The notes under the pieces are model-generated. The model was not told the DNA's origin. It did not search any database and was given only the letters and a program-made list of their open reading frames with translations. Positions 6,407-13,212 of a stretch of 17,098 bases of DNA are shown here, in pieces; positions within the stretch are counted from its first letter, which is position 1; each line of letters starts with the position of its first letter. The position numbers and the translations under genes were made by a program. Source of the DNA: JBDIBB01 sp039812685 (lineage in GTDB: Bacteria > Acidobacteriota > Vicinamibacteria > Vicinamibacterales > JAFNAJ01); assembly GCA_039812685.1 (NCBI GenBank), contig JBDIBB010000084.1, forward strand, positions 1 to 17,098, written 5' to 3'.

Positions 6407-8530
6407 CTACGCCACCCCGCCCAGCCCGAACCGGCCCGACCATCCATCGACGAATCGCACCAGCCGCGGGTCGCGGGCGTCACGCCCCTCCACCCACCGT
6501 CGCGCCTCGTCGCGCGCCAGCTCCATCAAGACGCGGTCCCGGATCGGATCGCCCACCCGCAGGTGCGGCATCCCCGACTGGCGCGTGCCGAACACGTCGC
6601 CCGGCCCCCGCAGCTCGAGGTCCTTCTCCGCGATGGCGAACCCGTCGTCGGAGTCCGCGAGCGCCGTCAGCCGCGCGCGCGCCTCGCCGGTGAGCGGCGA
6701 CTGGAACATCAGGATGCAGGAGGCGGGCGAGGTGCCGCGTCCGACGCGGCCGCGAAGCTGGTGCAGCTGCGCGAGGCCAAAGCGCTCGGCATGCTCCACG
6801 ACCATCACCGTCGCATTGGGCACATCCACCCCCACCTCGATCACCGTCGTCGAAACCAGCACCCGGAGGTCGCCCGCGCCGAAGGCGCGCATCACCCGAT
6901 CCTTCGCCTCCTGCGGCATGCGTCCGTGCAGCAGGCCGACGCGATGGTGCGGGAACACCTCGGCCGCCAGGTGGTCGGCCATCTGCGTGGCCGCGCGCAC
7001 GTCGATCTTGCCGCTCTCCTCCACCAGCGGGTAGACCACGTAGGCCTGGTGTCCGGCGTCGAGTTCGGCGCGCACGAGCGCGTAGACGTCCTCGCGCCGC
7101 TCCTCCGGCCTGGCGATGGTCCGGACCGGCGTCCGGCCCGGCGGGCGGTCACCGATGATCGACACGTCGAGGTCGCCGTAGACGGTCATCGCCAGCGTCC
7201 GCGGGATGGGCGTGGCGGTCATCACCAGGACGTCGGGCATCAGGCCCTTCTCGCGCAGCGTCGCGCGCTGCAGGACGCCGAAGCGGTGCTGCTCGTCGAC
7301 GACGACGAAGCCGAGCCGCGAGAAGGCGATCGGATCCTCGACGAGCGCGTGCGTGCCGACCACGAGCAGCGGCGCGCCCGCGCGCAGTTCCGCCTGGATG
7401 GCCCGGCGTTCGGCGGCCGGCGTCGCCGCCGTCAGCAGGCGCACGCCGTAGCGGGTGGGCGCCAGCCAGTCCGAGACCGTGCGCCCGTGCTGCTCGGCGA
7501 GGATGCCGGTGGGCGCCATCAGCGCGGCCTGCAGGCCGTTGTCGAGCGCGACCAGCGCCGCCAGCAGCGCCACGATGGTCTTGCCCGAGCCCACGTCGCC
7601 CTGCAGGAGGCGGTTCATCGGGCGCGGCCGCTGCATGGCCGTCACGATTTCCCCGAGCGCCTGCTTCTGGCCCGGCGTCAACGCGAAGGGCAGCACGCGC
7701 CGCGCCAGCGCGCGCGTCGCGTCGGTCACCGTGACGGGAAACGGCTTGCGCAGCGCCTCGTCCTGGCGGCGGCGCCACGCGATGCCCACCTGGAAGGCGA
7801 AGAACTCCTCGAAGATCAGGCGTCGCTGCGCCGGCGCCTGCCGTCGGTTCAGCGCGGCGACGTCGCTGCCGTCCGGCGGGAAGTGCACCTCGCGCAGCGC
7901 CTCGGCCCGCCCGGGCAGCGCCACGCGCTGGAGCACCTCGGCCGGCAGCGGCTCGTCGCCGTGGTCGACCTGGGCGAGGGCATCGTGCACGAGCGACCGC
8001 TGCAGCTTCGGCGTCAACACGCCCAGCCGCTCGTAGACCGGGACGATGCGCCCGACGTGCACGCCCGGCGCGAGGGCGGCGCCCTCGTCGACGAACTCGT
8101 AGTAAGGGTTCGTCATCTGCAGGCCGGACAGTCCGCGCGACTCGACCGGCCCGTACAGCACCACGCGCCGGCCCACCGCGAACACGTCGCGGAGGAACCG
8201 CTGGTTGAACCAGACCACCGGCAGCAGGCCGGTCCCGTCGCGCAGCAGCGCCTCGAAGATCGAGAGACCCGGCCGCCGCGTGGGCCGCAGGCCGCAGCGC
8301 GCGATGGTGCCGGTGACGCTGGCGGTGGCGCCGGCCGCGAGCGCGGCGATCGGCCGCAGACTCGACCGGTCCTCGTACCGGAACGGGAGCCTCAGCAGCA
8401 GATCGCCCACCGTGACGACGTCGGCCCGCGCCAGCTCGCGGGCGCGACGATCGCCGACCCCACGCAGGCTGGTGACGGGTGCATCGAGGGTGAGGGGGGC
8501 GCGGCCGGCGGCCGGCGACGGGGCCTTCAC
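6407..8530 (-). CDS. recG: ATP-dependent DNA helicase RecG
   Basis: RecG is a double-strand DNA translocase that reverses stalled forks and processes branched recombination intermediates. The N-terminal wedge/OB region covers roughly residues 20-230, opening with a helix-hairpin-like LRGVGDRRARELA (22-34). The superfamily 2 motor has Walker A GDVGSGKT (311-318), motif II DEQH (412-415) and motif III TATPIPRT (438-445). Motifs V/VI follow: TTVIEVGVDVPNA (561-573) and QLRGRVGRG (591-599). The C-terminal segment after FGTRQSGMPHL is also typical. At 707 residues it is full length. Translation starts at GTG 8530, overlapping the preceding stop (GTGA). There is no good Shine-Dalgarno sequence, so coupling to the upstream gene is likely. 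Confidence 0.97.
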   Translation of the reverse strand: MKAPSPAAGRAPLTLDAPVTSLRGVGDRRARELARADVVTVGDLLLRLPFRYEDRSSLRPIAALAAGATASVTGTIARCGLRPTRRPGLSIFEALLRDGTGLLPVVWFNQRFLRDVFAVGRRVVLYGPVESRGLSGLQMTNPYYEFVDEGAALAPGVHVGRIVPVYERLGVLTPKLQRSLVHDALAQVDHGDEPLPAEVLQRVALPGRAEALREVHFPPDGSDVAALNRRQAPAQRRLIFEEFFAFQVGIAWRRRQDEALRKPFPVTVTDATRALARRVLPFALTPGQKQALGEIVTAMQRPRPMNRLLQGDVGSGKTIVALLAALVALDNGLQAALMAPTGILAEQHGRTVSDWLAPTRYGVRLLTAATPAAERRAIQAELRAGAPLLVVGTHALVEDPIAFSRLGFVVVDEQHRFGVLQRATLREKGLMPDVLVMTATPIPRTLAMTVYGDLDVSIIGDRPPGRTPVRTIARPEERREDVYALVRAELDAGHQAYVVYPLVEESGKIDVRAATQMADHLAAEVFPHHRVGLLHGRMPQEAKDRVMRAFGAGDLRVLVSTTVIEVGVDVPNATVMVVEHAERFGLAQLHQLRGRVGRGTSPASCILMFQSPLTGEARARLTALADSDDGFAIAEKDLELRGPGDVFGTRQSGMPHLRVGDPIRDRVLMELARDEARRWVEGRDARDPRLVRFVDGWSGRFGLGGVA

Positions 8531-9150
8531 CGCTGGAGGACGACGGCGCGGCCGGGCTCCACCGCGATCTCGGCGATGCGCACGGGAAGGGCGAAGGGCG
8601 CGTCGAGGCTCAGGCCCCGCGGGTTCGCCTGCGAGCGGGTGTAGAAGGCGACCAGCTCGTCCAGCACCAGCTTCGGCACGCCCAGGCCCGCCACGGTGGC
8701 CGACCCGAACTCGAACCGCGCTTCTCCCTGGCGTGCCACGACGCGGCCCGATGCCGTGACCGGGACGCGACCGCCGAGGTAGGCCATCGGATCGAGCCAG
8801 CCACGGGGCCTGGCCTGCCGCACGAGGTCGAGGTCGACGATGGCGCGCGCCCTCACCTCGCCGCCGCCGACGATGTCCACGTACGGATCGACGATGCCGG
8901 CCGGCAATTCGTCAGCGAGTTCGAAGCGGATGTAGGAGTTCAGCTCGGCCTCGTCGACCGGCGTGAGGCGTGCGCCGGCGGGCGTCGACACCGCGTACTG
9001 CCTGATCGAGAGGATCTTCTGCCGCAGGCTGTCGGCGTCGCGCTGCGAGAGCGGCGCATCGGCGCGCAGGCCGGAGGTCGCGCCGAGCGCGATCCAGGCA
9101 AGCGTGGCGGAGAGCAGAACCAGGCTGCGGGCGCGGAACCGGAACACCAT
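8527..9150 (-). CDS. Exported protein of unknown function, LmeA/DUF2993-like
   Basis: This 207-residue protein has an N-terminal signal sequence: basic RFRAR, a hydrophobic core to about residue 24, and a likely cleavage near LRADA (28-32). The mature part is rich in short beta-type stretches: RARAIVDLDLV, a segment ending SGRVVARQGEARFEFGSA, then VAGLGVPKLVLDELVAFY and LPVRIAEIAVEPGRAVV at the end. This resembles the repeating sheet plus long helix of LmeA/DUF2993 (TULIP-like) lipid-binding proteins, but I cannot confirm the family without a profile search. It is the first gene of the recG-to-oxidase block and overlaps recG by 4 bases, which says nothing clear about function. ATG 9150 is taken as the start; no ribosome site is evident. 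Confidence 0.75.
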   Translation of the reverse strand: MVFRFRARSLVLLSATLAWIALGATSGLRADAPLSQRDADSLRQKILSIRQYAVSTPAGARLTPVDEAELNSYIRFELADELPAGIVDPYVDIVGGGEVRARAIVDLDLVRQARPRGWLDPMAYLGGRVPVTASGRVVARQGEARFEFGSATVAGLGVPKLVLDELVAFYTRSQANPRGLSLDAPFALPVRIAEIAVEPGRAVVLQR

Positions 9151-9159
9151 GGCAGGAAA

Positions 9160-9176
9160 CAGGGCGGCAGGCCCTG
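9160..9176 (-). other. Short hairpin at the 5' end of the recG-block transcript
   Basis: CAGGGC (9160-9165) pairs with GCCCTG (9171-9176) around a 5-base loop. On the minus strand this falls just after the predicted transcription start and about 9 bases before the ATG at 9150, where a ribosome site would normally be. It may affect mRNA stability or initiation, or may mark the end of the sigma operon transcript. Confidence 0.3.
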
Positions 9177-9183
9177 GTTCCGG

Positions 9184-9189
9184 AGTGTA
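9184..9189 (-). promoter_or_regulatory. Possible -10 element for the recG block
   Basis: On the minus strand this reads TACACT, identical to the lexA -10. It lies 34 bases upstream of ATG 9150, in the 78-base gap after the sigma operon. No recognisable -35 lies 17 bases upstream, so the site is tentative. Confidence 0.35.
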
Positions 9190-9228
9190 GCACGCGGGGG
9201 TGACGCGGTTGCGGCCCCGCGCCGGCCG

Positions 9229-9768
9229 TCAGCGCGAGGGCGGTCCCGCGCGGCGGCCCGGTCTGGCCTGACGGGCCCGCGAGAGCAACTCGAGCTTGCG
9301 CCGCTCCATCTGCTCCTCGAACACGCGGAAGCGTGCCTGCTGCACGGCGCTCAGTCCCTGCTCGACGCCCGTCAACGCCGCGCGGATGTCGGCCAGGCCC
9401 CGCGTGTCCTGCTCGTCGAGATCGCGCAGTGTGGCGCGGATGCCGGCCTCGTCCGGCGCGCGCCGCTGCGGCCGGGCCTGTCTGGCCAGCTCGCCGAGGA
9501 GGCGCTGGCGCGCTTCCTGGTGGCGGCGTCGCGCCTCGAGCAGCACGCGGTACCTGGCCACGAACGCGCCGTACTGGCTGGTGTCGAGATCCAGCGCGTC
9601 CTGCGCCCGCACCACGGCGTAGGCGTCGAAGAGGCGCACCACCTCGACCGGCGTGAGGCGCTCGGGCTGCAGCGGCGGTCCGGCCTCCTGGGCCGGCGCC
9701 GGCCGCGCGCAGGTCAGGGCGAGCGAGAGCGGAACGATGAGCCGCCAGGCGGCACCACTGCGGGTCAT
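9229..9768 (-). CDS. Small exported Arg-rich protein, possibly Spy/CpxP-like
   Basis: This 179-residue protein has a signal peptide (about residues 1-26, ending ARPAPA before QEAG). The mature part is almost entirely charged helix: LTPVEVVRLFDAYAVVRAQ, then long Arg/Glu/Gln-rich stretches and a basic C-terminus. Helical, charged proteins encoded beside an ECF sigma and anti-sigma gene often belong to the Spy/CpxP/ZraP group of periplasmic chaperones or metal sensors. Here the resemblance is by composition and context only, and the classical LTxxQ repeats are not obvious. Its ATG overlaps the anti-sigma stop by 4 bases (ATGA), so it is translated from the same mRNA. C20 in LALTC is a poor lipobox, so a soluble periplasmic product is more likely than a lipoprotein. 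Confidence 0.72.
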   Translation of the reverse strand: MTRSGAAWRLIVPLSLALTCARPAPAQEAGPPLQPERLTPVEVVRLFDAYAVVRAQDALDLDTSQYGAFVARYRVLLEARRRHQEARQRLLGELARQARPQRRAPDEAGIRATLRDLDEQDTRGLADIRAALTGVEQGLSAVQQARFRVFEEQMERRKLELLSRARQARPGRRAGPPSR

Positions 9769-10421
9769 AGCGTGTCCCGAACGCCCGCCGACAGCCGCGC
9801 GCGGGCGATCGCCTCCTGCAACAGCCGCGCGAGTTCCTCGCGCTGGTCACCGTCGAGTTCGTGCACGGTGAGTTCCACGGCACCTGGCGCGACGGCGATG
9901 CCGAGCGCGCGCGCGTCATCGTAGTCGAGATCCCCGGCGGCCTCGGCCACCAGCGACCAGTCGTCGCCCTCTCCCGCGCCATCGGCCGGAAGCACCGGGC
10001 CCGGCGCGGGATCGATCCCGGCCGGCGCCTCGACGCCGGGCGCGAGCGTCGCCACCATGGGAGGCGGCGCGCCCGCCGGCGCGCCGAAGGCCAGCAGCAG
10101 CAGCGCCGTGACCGCCGTTGCGCTGGCGAGGGTCCAGGCCCAGCCGCGCCAGGTCCAGGGCGAGACCGGCCAGCCGGCCCCGCGCCCCGGCGCGGCGGCC
10201 GACTCGCGCACGGCGCCCGACACGCGCGCCGAGAACTGATCCCAGAAGAGCGGCGAGGGCTCGGGCACCTCGGCCTCGCGCAACTCGGCCATCAGCACGC
10301 GCAGGGCCCCCACCTCGTCACGACACGCCGCGCAGCCGGCCAGGTGACGGACCGCGCGCGCCGGAACCGCCGCGCCCTCGGCGAGCGCCGCCAGAACGCC
10401 GGGCGAAAGGTGGGTGCTCAT
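9765..10421 (-). CDS. Zinc-finger membrane anti-sigma factor
   Basis: This 218-residue protein has the zinc-binding anti-sigma (ZAS) motif H-x3-C-x2-C: H26, C30 and C33 in RHLAGCAAC. It is followed by the helical segment RVLMAELREAEVPEPSP and one transmembrane helix at about 93-113 (WAWTLASATAVTALLLLAFG). A Pro/Ala/Gly-rich linker and an acidic C-terminal region (about 155-215) lie on the far side of the membrane. It presumably holds the neighbouring ECF sigma factor inactive at the inner membrane and releases it on an outside signal. ATG 10421 has a good ribosome site (GGAGG, 5 bases upstream) and overlaps the sigma stop by 4 bases. Both neighbours support the call. Confidence 0.88.
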   Translation of the reverse strand: MSTHLSPGVLAALAEGAAVPARAVRHLAGCAACRDEVGALRVLMAELREAEVPEPSPLFWDQFSARVSGAVRESAAAPGRGAGWPVSPWTWRGWAWTLASATAVTALLLLAFGAPAGAPPPMVATLAPGVEAPAGIDPAPGPVLPADGAGEGDDWSLVAEAAGDLDYDDARALGIAVAPGAVELTVHELDGDQREELARLLQEAIARARLSAGVRDTL

Positions 10422-11074
10422 GATCCCTCCGGGGATGACAGCTTCGCGCGCAGGTTGCGCAGCGCGTGGAAGAAGTTCGCCTTGACGGTTCCGACCGAAC
10501 TGCCCAGCGCCCGCGCGATCTGCTCGTGGGTGAGATCGTGATAGGTCCGCAGGATGACCGTGAGCCGCTGCCGCGGCGGCAGCGAACGGATGGCCGCGCG
10601 CACGCGGGCCGACCGCTCCTCGCGCAGCACGCGTCGGTCGGGCGCCTCGGCGCCCGTGTCGATCAGTCGGTGGGCGTCGAGCGCCTCGATCACCGGGCGC
10701 CGCACCGCGGCGTGATTCAGGCACACGTTGACCGCGATGCGATACAGCCAGGTGGAGACCGCCGCGTCACCGCGGAAGGCGCCCAGGCCGCGGAAGGCGC
10801 GCACGAACACGTCCTGGGCGAGGTCGCTCGCATCGGCGTGGTTCCCCGTGAACCGGTAGCAGACGTGATAGACCGTCCGGCGATGCCGCTCGACGAGGAG
10901 ATCGAAGGCCTCGTGCGCACCCGCCCGCGCGGCCTCGAGCAGGACCGCGTCGGGCGCCGTCGCGTCGATGGCGGGCGTGGCGCCGGCCGGCGCGGCGGAC
11001 TCGCTGCGGGGAGTGGTCACCGTGATCGTCCACACCGGATCGGCCGGACGCCACAGCCGGCTCGTTGTCTCCAC
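10418..11074 (-). CDS. ECF-type RNA polymerase sigma factor (RpoE-like)
   Basis: This 218-residue sigma factor has region 2 at about residues 47-115, with the core-binding and -10-recognition segment DLAQDVFVRAFRGLGAFRG (84-102) and STWLYRIAVNVCLNH (107-121). Region 4 at about 155-213 has SLPPRQRLTVILRTYHDLTH and the helix-turn-helix EQIARALGSSVGTVKANFF. There is no region 1 or 3, so it is an ECF sigma factor. GTG 11074 is chosen because GAGGAG (11080-11085) sits 5 bases upstream. The frame stays open to 11215, but that extension would run through the lexA promoter. Residues 1-40 are a low-complexity tail unusual for ECFs, so a later start is possible. It is first in a three-gene operon with its anti-sigma factor. 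Confidence 0.93.
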   Translation of the reverse strand: METTSRLWRPADPVWTITVTTPRSESAAPAGATPAIDATAPDAVLLEAARAGAHEAFDLLVERHRRTVYHVCYRFTGNHADASDLAQDVFVRAFRGLGAFRGDAAVSTWLYRIAVNVCLNHAAVRRPVIEALDAHRLIDTGAEAPDRRVLREERSARVRAAIRSLPPRQRLTVILRTYHDLTHEQIARALGSSVGTVKANFFHALRNLRAKLSSPEGS

Positions 11075-11174
11075 GGCGTCTCCTCGTCCGGCGTCCGCCG
11101 GTGACTGGGTGGGCGGGCGCACGTGAGGTTGGACCGGGACGAGCCCTCCGGCGTTGAAGCGCGGCAGGGAAAAC

Positions 11175-11187
11175 CGGCGAATCGCCG
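11175..11187. promoter_or_regulatory. Palindrome next to the lexA -35 box
   Basis: CGGCGA-A-TCGCCG is a perfect 6+6 inverted repeat directly abutting the lexA -35 hexamer (11188). It is well placed for an operator controlling lexA or the divergent sigma gene. It does not match the LexA boxes I know (CTGT-N8-ACAG, GAAC-N4-GTTC, GTTC-N7-GTTC), so its binding protein is unknown. Confidence 0.3.
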
Positions 11188-11216
11188 TTGACCTTCGCCT
11201 TTTGTTTGCATACACT
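11188..11216 (+). promoter_or_regulatory. Sigma-70 promoter of lexA
   Basis: TTGACC (11188-11193) and TACACT (11211-11216) are separated by exactly 17 bases, in an AT-richer pocket. Transcription would start near 11223, leaving a leader of about 115 bases before the TTG start. The gap between the lexA start and the divergent sigma gene (11075-11336, 262 bases) otherwise holds only the palindrome at 11175-11187 and one minus-strand GAACC. Confidence 0.8.
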
Positions 11217-11324
11217 GCCCGTGCCGCCCGGGTTCAACGCGCCAGCCTCGCGCGCGCGCCGGCGTCGGCTGGCGGGAGACGGCCGGCACGGCGCCGGCTC
11301 GCGACCGCCGCCCCGGGGTGGCCG

Positions 11325-11332
11325 GGAGGAGG
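11325..11332 (+). promoter_or_regulatory. Ribosome binding site fixing the lexA TTG start
   Basis: GGAGGAGG ends 4 bases before TTG 11337. It is the strongest Shine-Dalgarno sequence in the window. It decides for the TTG start over in-frame upstream codons, which would add a low-complexity Arg/Pro tail unlike LexA. Confidence 0.8.
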
Positions 11333-11336
11333 CACT

Positions 11337-11942
11337 TTGCAGCCGCTCACCAAGCGCCAGCGCGAGATTCTCGACTATCTCACGGACTTCATCCAGCAGC
11401 ACGGCTACGCGCCGAGCCTCGAAGAGGTGGGCAAGCGTTTCGGGCTGTCGTCGCTGGCGACGGTGCACAAGCACCTCACCAACCTGCAGGACAAGGGCTT
11501 CATCCGCCGCTCGTGGAACCGCTCGCGGTCGGTGGAGGTGGTGCCGACGCGGACCGGCGGTCGTTCGGTGGATCTGCCGCTGCTCGGGTACGTGGCCGCC
11601 GGCTCGCCCATCGAGGCGGTGGTGGGCAGCGAGTCGATTGCGGTGCCCGAAGACCTGGTCGGCAAGCGCGAGACCTACGTCCTGCGCGTGCGGGGCGACT
11701 CGATGATCGACGAGCAGATCCGCGACGGCGACTATGTGATCGTCGAGGATCGCCGCACGGCCGAGAACGGCGAGATGGTGGTGGCGCTGCTCGAGGGCAG
11801 CGACGTCACCCTGAAGAAGTTCTACCGTGAGAGCGGCCACGTGCGCCTGCAGCCGGCGAACCCGGCGATGGCGCCGCTGGTGCTCGACGCCGAGCGTGTG
11901 CAGGTGCGCGGCGTGGTGATTGGGGTGATGCGGAAATACTGA
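11337..11942 (+). CDS. lexA: LexA SOS repressor
   Basis: LexA represses the SOS regulon and cleaves itself when RecA filaments form after DNA damage. The winged-helix domain (1-65) has RQREILDYLTDFI, then SLEEVGKRFGLSSLATVHKH (27-46) and KGFIRR. The S24 peptidase domain has the scissile Ala-Gly at 88-89 (GYVAAGSP), catalytic S122 in RGDSM and catalytic K160 in VTLKKF. Spacing between the two catalytic residues (38) matches Gram-positive LexA. At 201 residues it is of usual length. The start is TTG, with a strong ribosome site. It is transcribed from its own promoter, divergent from the sigma operon; autorepression is expected but I could not identify an SOS box. A DUF3467 gene follows 25 bases downstream. 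Confidence 0.97.
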   Translation: MQPLTKRQREILDYLTDFIQQHGYAPSLEEVGKRFGLSSLATVHKHLTNLQDKGFIRRSWNRSRSVEVVPTRTGGRSVDLPLLGYVAAGSPIEAVVGSESIAVPEDLVGKRETYVLRVRGDSMIDEQIRDGDYVIVEDRRTAENGEMVVALLEGSDVTLKKFYRESGHVRLQPANPAMAPLVLDAERVQVRGVVIGVMRKY

Positions 11943-11967
11943 GCCGGTGGCTCGGTCGAGGACGCTC

Positions 11968-12285
11968 ATGAGCGAACGCAAACAGGTGAACTTCACGATC
12001 GTGCCCGACGATCCCGGCGGGCAGCCGCGGACCTACGCGAACTTCTGCGCGGTGTCGCACACGCCGTTCGACTTCACGCTCACCTTCTGCGAGGTGCTGC
12101 CCATCAGCGAGCGCGACATCCAGGCCGCCGGGGAAGACCATGTGCTGAAGGCGCCGGTGCGCGCGCAGCTGGTGGTGCCGGTGCAGTTCATCCCGTCGCT
12201 GGTGGCGGCACTGCAGGAACACATGCGGGTCTACTCCGAGTCGACGGCCAACGCGCCGGGCTGGAATCGCGGGCCCGTGCACTGA
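11968..12285 (+). CDS. DUF3467 domain protein
   Basis: This small 105-residue soluble protein matches the DUF3467 pattern. It has RTYANFCAVSHTPFDFTLTFCEV (roughly 21-43, the Tyr-Ala-Asn-Phe and Asp-Phe-x-x-Phe core) and a second conserved block around VRAQLVVPVQFIPSLVAALQEHM (64-86). The family's function is unknown to me. ATG 11968 has GAGG (11958-11961) 6 bases upstream. It lies 25 bases after the lexA stop with no promoter between, so it is probably on the lexA mRNA and may be damage-inducible by position alone. No signal peptide or membrane segment is present. Confidence 0.85.
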   Translation: MSERKQVNFTIVPDDPGGQPRTYANFCAVSHTPFDFTLTFCEVLPISERDIQAAGEDHVLKAPVRAQLVVPVQFIPSLVAALQEHMRVYSESTANAPGWNRGPVH

Positions 12286-12437
12286 TCGCGACGCGGTCGG
12301 CGCTGCCCGGGTGGTCGGTGGTGGTCGGCCACCTGCCGGCATCGGGCGGACGCGTGGCAGGCGACGGGTTCGCGTCGCAGACGCATCGGGCGCCGCTGGC
12401 GGGTTGGCCACCCCACCCGCGAGCGCCCTCAGTCGGC

Positions 12438-12443
12438 TATCCT
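12438..12443 (+). promoter_or_regulatory. Possible -10 element of the nth operon
   Basis: TATCCT lies 7 bases before ATG 12451, with no good -35 box. Transcription would start at or next to the ATG, implying a leaderless mRNA, consistent with the absence of a Shine-Dalgarno sequence. The rest of the 12286-12450 gap holds an 8-base direct repeat (12311-12318, 12321-12328) and weak GC stems, none with a T-tract. Confidence 0.35.
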
Positions 12444-12450
12444 GCTGGGC

Positions 12451-13212
12451 ATGACCACCCGCCGTCCGGCCTCCTCCACCCGCGCTCCGCGCACGGGTCG
12501 CGCCCGCGCCATGTCCCGGCCCGAGGCCGGCGAAGTGATCGACCGACTGTCGCGCACCTTTCCCGATGCCGACACCGAACTCCACCACCGCAACGCGTTC
12601 GAGTTGCTCGTGGCCACCATCCTCTCGGCCCAGTCGAGCGACGCGCGGGTGAACTCGGTCACGCCCGCCCTGTTCGCGCGCTACCCGGATGCGCGCGCGC
12701 TGGCGGCCGCATCCATCAGCGAGCTGGAGCCGATGCTGGTTCCCACCGGCTTCTTCCGCGTCAAGTCGCGCACGATCCTCGACATGGCGCGGGCGCTCGT
12801 CGAGCGGCACGCCGGCGAGGTGCCCGCCTCGATGGAGGCGCTCGTGAACCTGCCCGGCGTCGGCCGCAAGACGGCCAACGTCGTGCTGGGACACGCGCTG
12901 GGCGTACCGGGTCTGCCGGTGGACCGGCACGTGCTGCGCGTCGCCCCGCGCATCGGCATCGCGCGGGGCCGGACGCCGGAGCAGGTGGAAGCGGAGCTGA
13001 TGGCGGCCCTGCCGCCCGCGCGGTGGACGCTCGCCTCGGACTGCCTCATCCTCCACGGCCGGCGGGTGTGCCGCCCCACACCGCTGTGCGCGACGTGCGT
13101 GCTCACCGATCTCTGCGACTACTACCGCAAGAACGGCGCGCCGGCGCGTGGGGCCACGGCGCGGACGCGGCGACCGGCCACACGCCGGTCTGGCCCCGGA
13201 AAGGCGCGATGA
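12451..13212 (+). CDS. nth: Endonuclease III, DNA glycosylase/AP lyase
   Basis: Nth removes oxidised pyrimidines and nicks the abasic site. The family core is complete: NAFELLVATILSAQSSDARVN (48-68), the helix-hairpin-helix LPGVGRKTANVVL with catalytic K140, and PVDRHVLRV with catalytic D158. Four C-terminal cysteines (C207, C213, C216, C222) would hold a [4Fe-4S] cluster. Their spacing reads C-x5-C-x2-C-x5-C; the E. coli pattern is C-x6-C-x2-C-x5-C, so the first loop is one residue short. The 253-residue protein has a basic N-terminal tail (1-20) and a basic C-terminal tail; a shorter version could start at ATG 12511. Neither start has a ribosome site. It is first of three overlapping genes. 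Confidence 0.95.
   Translation: MTTRRPASSTRAPRTGRARAMSRPEAGEVIDRLSRTFPDADTELHHRNAFELLVATILSAQSSDARVNSVTPALFARYPDARALAAASISELEPMLVPTGFFRVKSRTILDMARALVERHAGEVPASMEALVNLPGVGRKTANVVLGHALGVPGLPVDRHVLRVAPRIGIARGRTPEQVEAELMAALPPARWTLASDCLILHGRRVCRPTPLCATCVLTDLCDYYRKNGAPARGATARTRRPATRRSGPGKAR

Noticed and set aside
6203..8644. 813-codon open frame on the plus strand opposite recG and rsmD
   Set aside because: It is an antisense shadow produced by the high GC content; it is rich in Arg/His/Gln/Ala with no domain, and recG on the other strand is certain.
11188..11336. Search for a classical LexA box in the lexA promoter and leader
   Set aside because: No CTGT-N8-ACAG, GAAC-N4-GTTC or GTTC-N7-GTTC site is present; the GTTC at 11232 has no partner at the right distance.
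12311..12333. Direct repeat GTGGTCGG with 10-base period and GGTGG/CCACC stem after the DUF3467 gene
   Set aside because: Short and GC-only, no T-tract, and no clear operator position; not enough to call a terminator or binding site.
12318..13208. Upstream extension of the zincin gene to 428 residues
   Set aside because: The extra part lies out of frame over nth and is low-complexity; ATG 13209 overlapping the nth stop gives the normal small protein.
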